A stretch of DNA of 64,000 bases from Microbulbifer sp. HZ11 (GTDB lineage Bacteria; Pseudomonadota; Gammaproteobacteria; Pseudomonadales; Cellvibrionaceae), in the NCBI RefSeq assembly GCF_000708675.1, contig NZ_JELR01000005.1:124001-188000 (forward strand), read 5' to 3'. A program made the translations under genes and the position numbers. Below the pieces are notes generated by a model. That model did no database searches, was not told where the DNA came from, and was given only the letters and a program-made list of their open reading frames with translations. Shown here in pieces: positions 60,771 through 64,000 of this stretch (its first letter is position 1; every line of letters begins with the position of its first letter).

Positions 60771-62771
60771 ATGGCTCTCGACCAGATCACCATCCTCGCC
60801 ATCCTGGCGGTCACCATCCTCCTGTTTATCTGGGGCCCCTGGCGCCACGATATGGTGGCTCTGGCGTCCCTGCTGGCCTGTGTGTTTACCGGGTTGATCG
60901 AGCCGGAGAAAGCCTTTACCGGATTTGGTCACCCCGCCGTGGTTACCGTGGCCTGTGTACTGATTCTGAGCCGCGGGTTACAGAGCACTGGGGCCATGGA
61001 TGCGCTGGCGCAGAAGGTTGTTCCTAAAAAAGGTGGCATCACCCTCGCCATCGGCGCGCTTTCCGCCCTCGGCGCGGCCATGTCTGGCTTTATGAATAAC
61101 GTCGGTGCCATGGCGCTGCTGATGCCCGTGGCCACCGATCTCGCCGACCGCCACGATGTGCCTCCGGGCAAGGTGCTGATGCCCCTTTCCTTTGGCACCA
61201 TTCTCGGCGGTATGACCACCCTGATCGGCACACCGCCCAATTTGATTGTCTCGAGTTTTCGCGCCAGTAGCGGCGCCGGCAGTTATGGAATGTTCGACTT
61301 TACTCCGGTCGGCGTGGTGGTGGCGCTAGTGGGCGTTTTGTTTGTGTCGCTGATCGGCTGGCGCCTGGTTCCCGCGCGCAATCAGGCGGGTGCGGCGACC
61401 TTCGATACCGGGACCTATCTCACCGAAGCCCTGGTGGGGGAGAAGAGCCCCTCCATCGGCAAGTCTCTGGCGGAGCTGGTGAAAATGATTGGCGATGAGG
61501 ATGCCCAGATTATCGGTCTGGTTTACAACAATGCCCGGGTATCCACCGCCATGCCGGGGCTGCGCGTGCGGGCCGGGGATATTCTGGTGATCGAAGCGGA
61601 GCCGGAGGCGTTGTCGTCGGTCCTTTCGAGCCTTGGATTGACGCTGGCGGCGGATCCGCAGAATGAGGACGACGCCGCGGTGGATAGTGCAGCGCTGGTA
61701 CCGGACGCGGAGGGGCCGGAGGAAGACAGGGGGGATCGTCCACCGCTGGCGGAGCAGAATATGGCGCCTGCTGCCCGAGAAATAGTCGAGATTGGCGATG
61801 TAGAAATCCCGCCGGAGCTTGCCGAGGATTCCGCTGCCGGTAACGGGGCGGATACGGAGGGTAAGGGAAAGGGCGCCAAAAAAGAGGGCGATGAGAAGCG
61901 GGGTCGGGAAAAGGCCGATCTTGCCCTGCGCGAACTGGTGGTACTGCCGGATTCCTACCTGATCGGTCGCACTGCGGAGAACCTGCGGCTGGCGGGACGC
62001 TACGAAATCAACCTGCTGGCGCTGTCCCGACAGGGGCGTCGCTCGGTTAAGCGTTTGCGTTCGACTGCGCTCAAGGGGGGCGATGCGTTGTTGATGATGG
62101 GCACCGAAGAAAATCTGTCCACCTTTGCCAGGGAGCAGCGCTGTGTGCCGCTGGCGCAGCGGGATATCACTATTCCGAACAAAGAGAAGGCTTATGTGGC
62201 GCTGATCGGGATGGCGTTGGCGGTGGCTGGGGCGGCGTTTGGGCTGTTGCCCGCGGCAATTTCGTTTGCCACCTGTGTGCTGGCCTTCATGGCGCTCAAG
62301 GTGGTGCCTATCCGCAGTATCTACGAGGCGGTGGATGGATCGGTCATTGTGTTGTTGGGGGCGTTGATTTCTGTGGCGGAGGTAATGGATTCGACGGGCG
62401 CCGCGGATGTGGTGGCGAAGTCGATGCTGGACAATCTGGCTCAGGGGAATCCGGTGTTTGCGCTGGTGATGATTCTGGTGGTGACGATGACACTATCGGA
62501 CTTTATGAACAATGCGGCGACGGCGGCGGTGATGTGTGCGATTGCGCTGAGCGCGGCGGCGCAGTTGGATGTGAATCCGGACAGTTTTCTGATGGCGGTG
62601 GCGATTGGTGCTTCCTGCGCGTTTCTGACCCCGGTGGGCCACCAGAACAATACGTTGATTCTGGGCCCGGGCGGTTTCAAATTCGGCGACTACTGGCCCA
62701 TGGGTTTACCCATGGAGATCCTGGTAGTCGCCGTATCGGTACCCATGTTGTTGTGGGTCTGGCCCTTGTAG
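60771..62771 (+). CDS. SLC13/DASS-type permease with TrkA-C domains
   Basis: The protein has 666 residues. Two membrane halves (about 1-205 and 475-666) contain SGFMNNVGAMALLMPVA, GTPPNLIVSSF and SDFMNNAATAAVM, the repeated SLC13 signatures. Between them are two RCK_C/TrkA-C domains (about 215-290 and 390-470), separated by an acidic, low-complexity insert (about 295-385). Such CitMHS/SLC13 proteins export or import dicarboxylates, sulfate or other anions. The ATG at 60771 has no strong ribosome site. Confidence 0.9.
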   Translation: MALDQITILAILAVTILLFIWGPWRHDMVALASLLACVFTGLIEPEKAFTGFGHPAVVTVACVLILSRGLQSTGAMDALAQKVVPKKGGITLAIGALSALGAAMSGFMNNVGAMALLMPVATDLADRHDVPPGKVLMPLSFGTILGGMTTLIGTPPNLIVSSFRASSGAGSYGMFDFTPVGVVVALVGVLFVSLIGWRLVPARNQAGAATFDTGTYLTEALVGEKSPSIGKSLAELVKMIGDEDAQIIGLVYNNARVSTAMPGLRVRAGDILVIEAEPEALSSVLSSLGLTLAADPQNEDDAAVDSAALVPDAEGPEEDRGDRPPLAEQNMAPAAREIVEIGDVEIPPELAEDSAAGNGADTEGKGKGAKKEGDEKRGREKADLALRELVVLPDSYLIGRTAENLRLAGRYEINLLALSRQGRRSVKRLRSTALKGGDALLMMGTEENLSTFAREQRCVPLAQRDITIPNKEKAYVALIGMALAVAGAAFGLLPAAISFATCVLAFMALKVVPIRSIYEAVDGSVIVLLGALISVAEVMDSTGAADVVAKSMLDNLAQGNPVFALVMILVVTMTLSDFMNNAATAAVMCAIALSAAAQLDVNPDSFLMAVAIGASCAFLTPVGHQNNTLILGPGGFKFGDYWPMGLPMEILVVAVSVPMLLWVWPL

Positions 62772-62796
62772 GTTCTTAATCGGGTTCTGTGGCGGC

Positions 62797-62918
62797 ACCG
62801 CTACCGGTAACGCCTTGGTGAAACACGAGCTAGGCGCCCCCCCGATAACCCATCCATGGGGGCTCTGCACCGCCATCCATGGCGGTGAAGGTTTCACCAA
62901 GGCGTTCCCGGTATCGGC
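62797..62918 (+). repeat. palindromic repeat copy 4
   Basis: Arms of 28 bp (62797-62824 and 62891-62918, three mismatches; the inner 16 bp are perfect) flank a core with AACCCATCCATGGG and CACCGCCATCCATGGCGGTG. It lies 26 bp past the SLC13 stop, between convergent genes. Confidence 0.85.
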
Positions 62919-62947
62919 ACCTGCACAATTGGCTTCGGGGCTCTTAA

Positions 62948-63394
62948 CTACGCCACATCATCATCCGGCGATTCCACCAGATCCGCCAGATACTCCCCAC
63001 AAAACCGCAGTGCATCCGTCACCGTAACAATCCCCGCCAGCTCCCCTTCCTTCATCACCAACACCGAGCCAATCCCGGTTTCCGACATGGCTAGCAGGAT
63101 CTTGTCCAGCGGGTCGTGGATATCGGTGATGTAGGGGCGACGGGCGCAGAGGTCGCGAACGTACAGTTGCTGTTCTTCGAGGCGGTGGCCGGGGGATCTG
63201 GCGCGCTCGATGTCGCTGCGGGAGATGATGGTTTCAAGGTCGCCGTCTTTGGTAACGGGGAGATGATGGACGCTGTGTTCTTCCATCAGTGCCTCCGCCG
63301 CTTCAATGGGGGCGTCGATGTCGATATGGTAAGGGAATGGCGTCATCAGGGCGGCCATTGTGGGCATGTGGTGGATGTCGCGGATTTTGCTCAT
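62948..63394 (-). CDS. CBS-domain protein
   Basis: The protein has 148 residues with two CBS motifs: MTPFPYHIDIDAPIEAAEALMEEHSVHHLPVT (about 17-50), then RRPYITDIHDPLDKILLAMSETGIGSVLV (about 88-116). CBS pairs bind adenine nucleotides and regulate partners. The ATG at 63394 is preceded by AGGAAGGG. It is convergent with the SLC13 gene. Confidence 0.92.
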   Translation of the reverse strand: MSKIRDIHHMPTMAALMTPFPYHIDIDAPIEAAEALMEEHSVHHLPVTKDGDLETIISRSDIERARSPGHRLEEQQLYVRDLCARRPYITDIHDPLDKILLAMSETGIGSVLVMKEGELAGIVTVTDALRFCGEYLADLVESPDDDVA

Positions 63395-64000
63395 GTAAAC
63401 CCTTCCTCACTCCTTGTTCCTGTACCGCTTGTCGGCGCTGTCAGCACAAGGATAGATCAGTGGTGTGGCAGGTCGGGGAGGAATGGCGGGTGGATGTGAG
63501 GCTTTACGGGTTTAATGATCCAAATGGTATCTGTGATTCATCGAATAGGCGTTGGCTATTTATAGACAACCCAGTATTATGCGCGGCCTTGGCGATGGGT
63601 CGGATATGGGCATATATGCCCTATACGAGCTAAATACCCGAGACAAATCTGTATACAGACACTTGAATTACCGGGATTCGGTATTATTAAGTGCTGTGTT
63701 TCGGATTTAAAAATACTATTTGCCTGATTTCTTTTACTAATCGACCGTCTGGAAGTATTCGGCGTTGATTGGTGGAAATGCCCATGTGTGGTTTTGATAT
63801 GGCTGGCAGGTAATATGGATATATCACAGTAAACTTGTTTACACGCCGGAAGGCGATGTCAGATATGTGGTCGGCGTCGTATTTGAGTGAAGAAGTGTAA
63901 ATGGGTTTGCATTCCCGCGAAATATAAGTCTCAGCCCGGACATATTGGCGTTCAGGGCGAAATGCTTATTAGGCGTATATTGTGCGGCTCTTGGCCGTGC
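63395..64000. other. AT-rich, palindrome-bearing non-coding region
   Basis: No convincing gene is seen in the last 606 bp. Three palindromes occur: GGGCATATATGCCC (63608-63621), TCTGTATACAGA (63648-63659) and GTAAAC-TT-GTTTAC (63829-63842). They may be operators for a gene beyond the right edge. Base composition is markedly more AT-rich than in the preceding genes. Confidence 0.5.

Noticed and set aside
62797..62918. Treating the long palindrome as an ordinary terminator
   Set aside because: The shared core in unrelated places shows that it is a member of a repeat family; it may still stop transcription.

Overview
The window looks like the chromosome of a marine, polysaccharide-degrading gammaproteobacterium, most likely Microbulbifer or a close relative in the Cellvibrionales. 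This rests on the high-GC coding style, the serine-rich linker and CBM2 on an AA10 LPMO, the many TonB receptors and chitin-type glycosidases, and the SapC/cupin/halogenase trio. The genus is an inference. All family names come from recognising motifs by eye; no database was searched.

Layout. (1) 1-5434: an AT-richer integron cassette array read on the minus strand. It has eight attC sites of about 117-144 bp and carries DUF4160, HEPN-like, DUF3592, RibD/DHFR-like and membrane-protein cassettes, a coupled two-gene cassette, one cassette with no evident ORF, and a ccdAB module facing the other way. No integron integrase is visible. (2) 5450-9270: a repeat block, a hipBA module and a GPH-type sugar transporter. 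(3) 9389-16514: S9 peptidase, CurA-like reductase, AGCS symporter and a secreted beta-propeller protein. (4) 16844-22085: a bactofilin, a tandemly duplicated methyltransferase-like protein, and three one-base-overlapping genes: ZorA-like (MotA with a long coiled coil), ZorB-like (MotB/OmpA) and a cysteine-rich protein. This is the best candidate for an undescribed system. (5) 22189-30350: L,D-transpeptidase, GH13 alpha-glucosidase, a two-gene unknown insertion and a MalT-type activator. MalT-box-like sites lie upstream of the glucosidase and of the distant sugar transporter. (6) 30422-46100: a chitin/GlcNAc locus with a secreted lysozyme-like/RTX/CBM protein, GH20, GH3, a ribose-type ABC transporter, a ROK repressor, a TonB receptor and an AA10 LPMO. 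Three copies of one operator tie these together. (7) 46116-54164: ManD-like dehydratase, a second TonB receptor, SapC, cupin-8 and a flavin-dependent halogenase. (8) 54591-63394: housekeeping and hypothetical genes separated by a family of long palindromic repeats whose stems differ from copy to copy while the loop core is shared. (9) 63395-64000: AT-rich, palindrome-bearing, no gene seen.

How the genes fit together. The LPMO and the RTX/CBM protein would attack insoluble chitin outside the cell, TonB receptors would import oligomers, GH20 (lipoprotein) and GH3 would trim them, and the ABC transporter would carry products inward under ROK control. A smaller MalT-controlled set (GH13 plus GPH transporter) would handle alpha-glucosides. 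The ZorAB-like trio would be an envelope-anchored, ion-driven complex, plausibly anti-phage.
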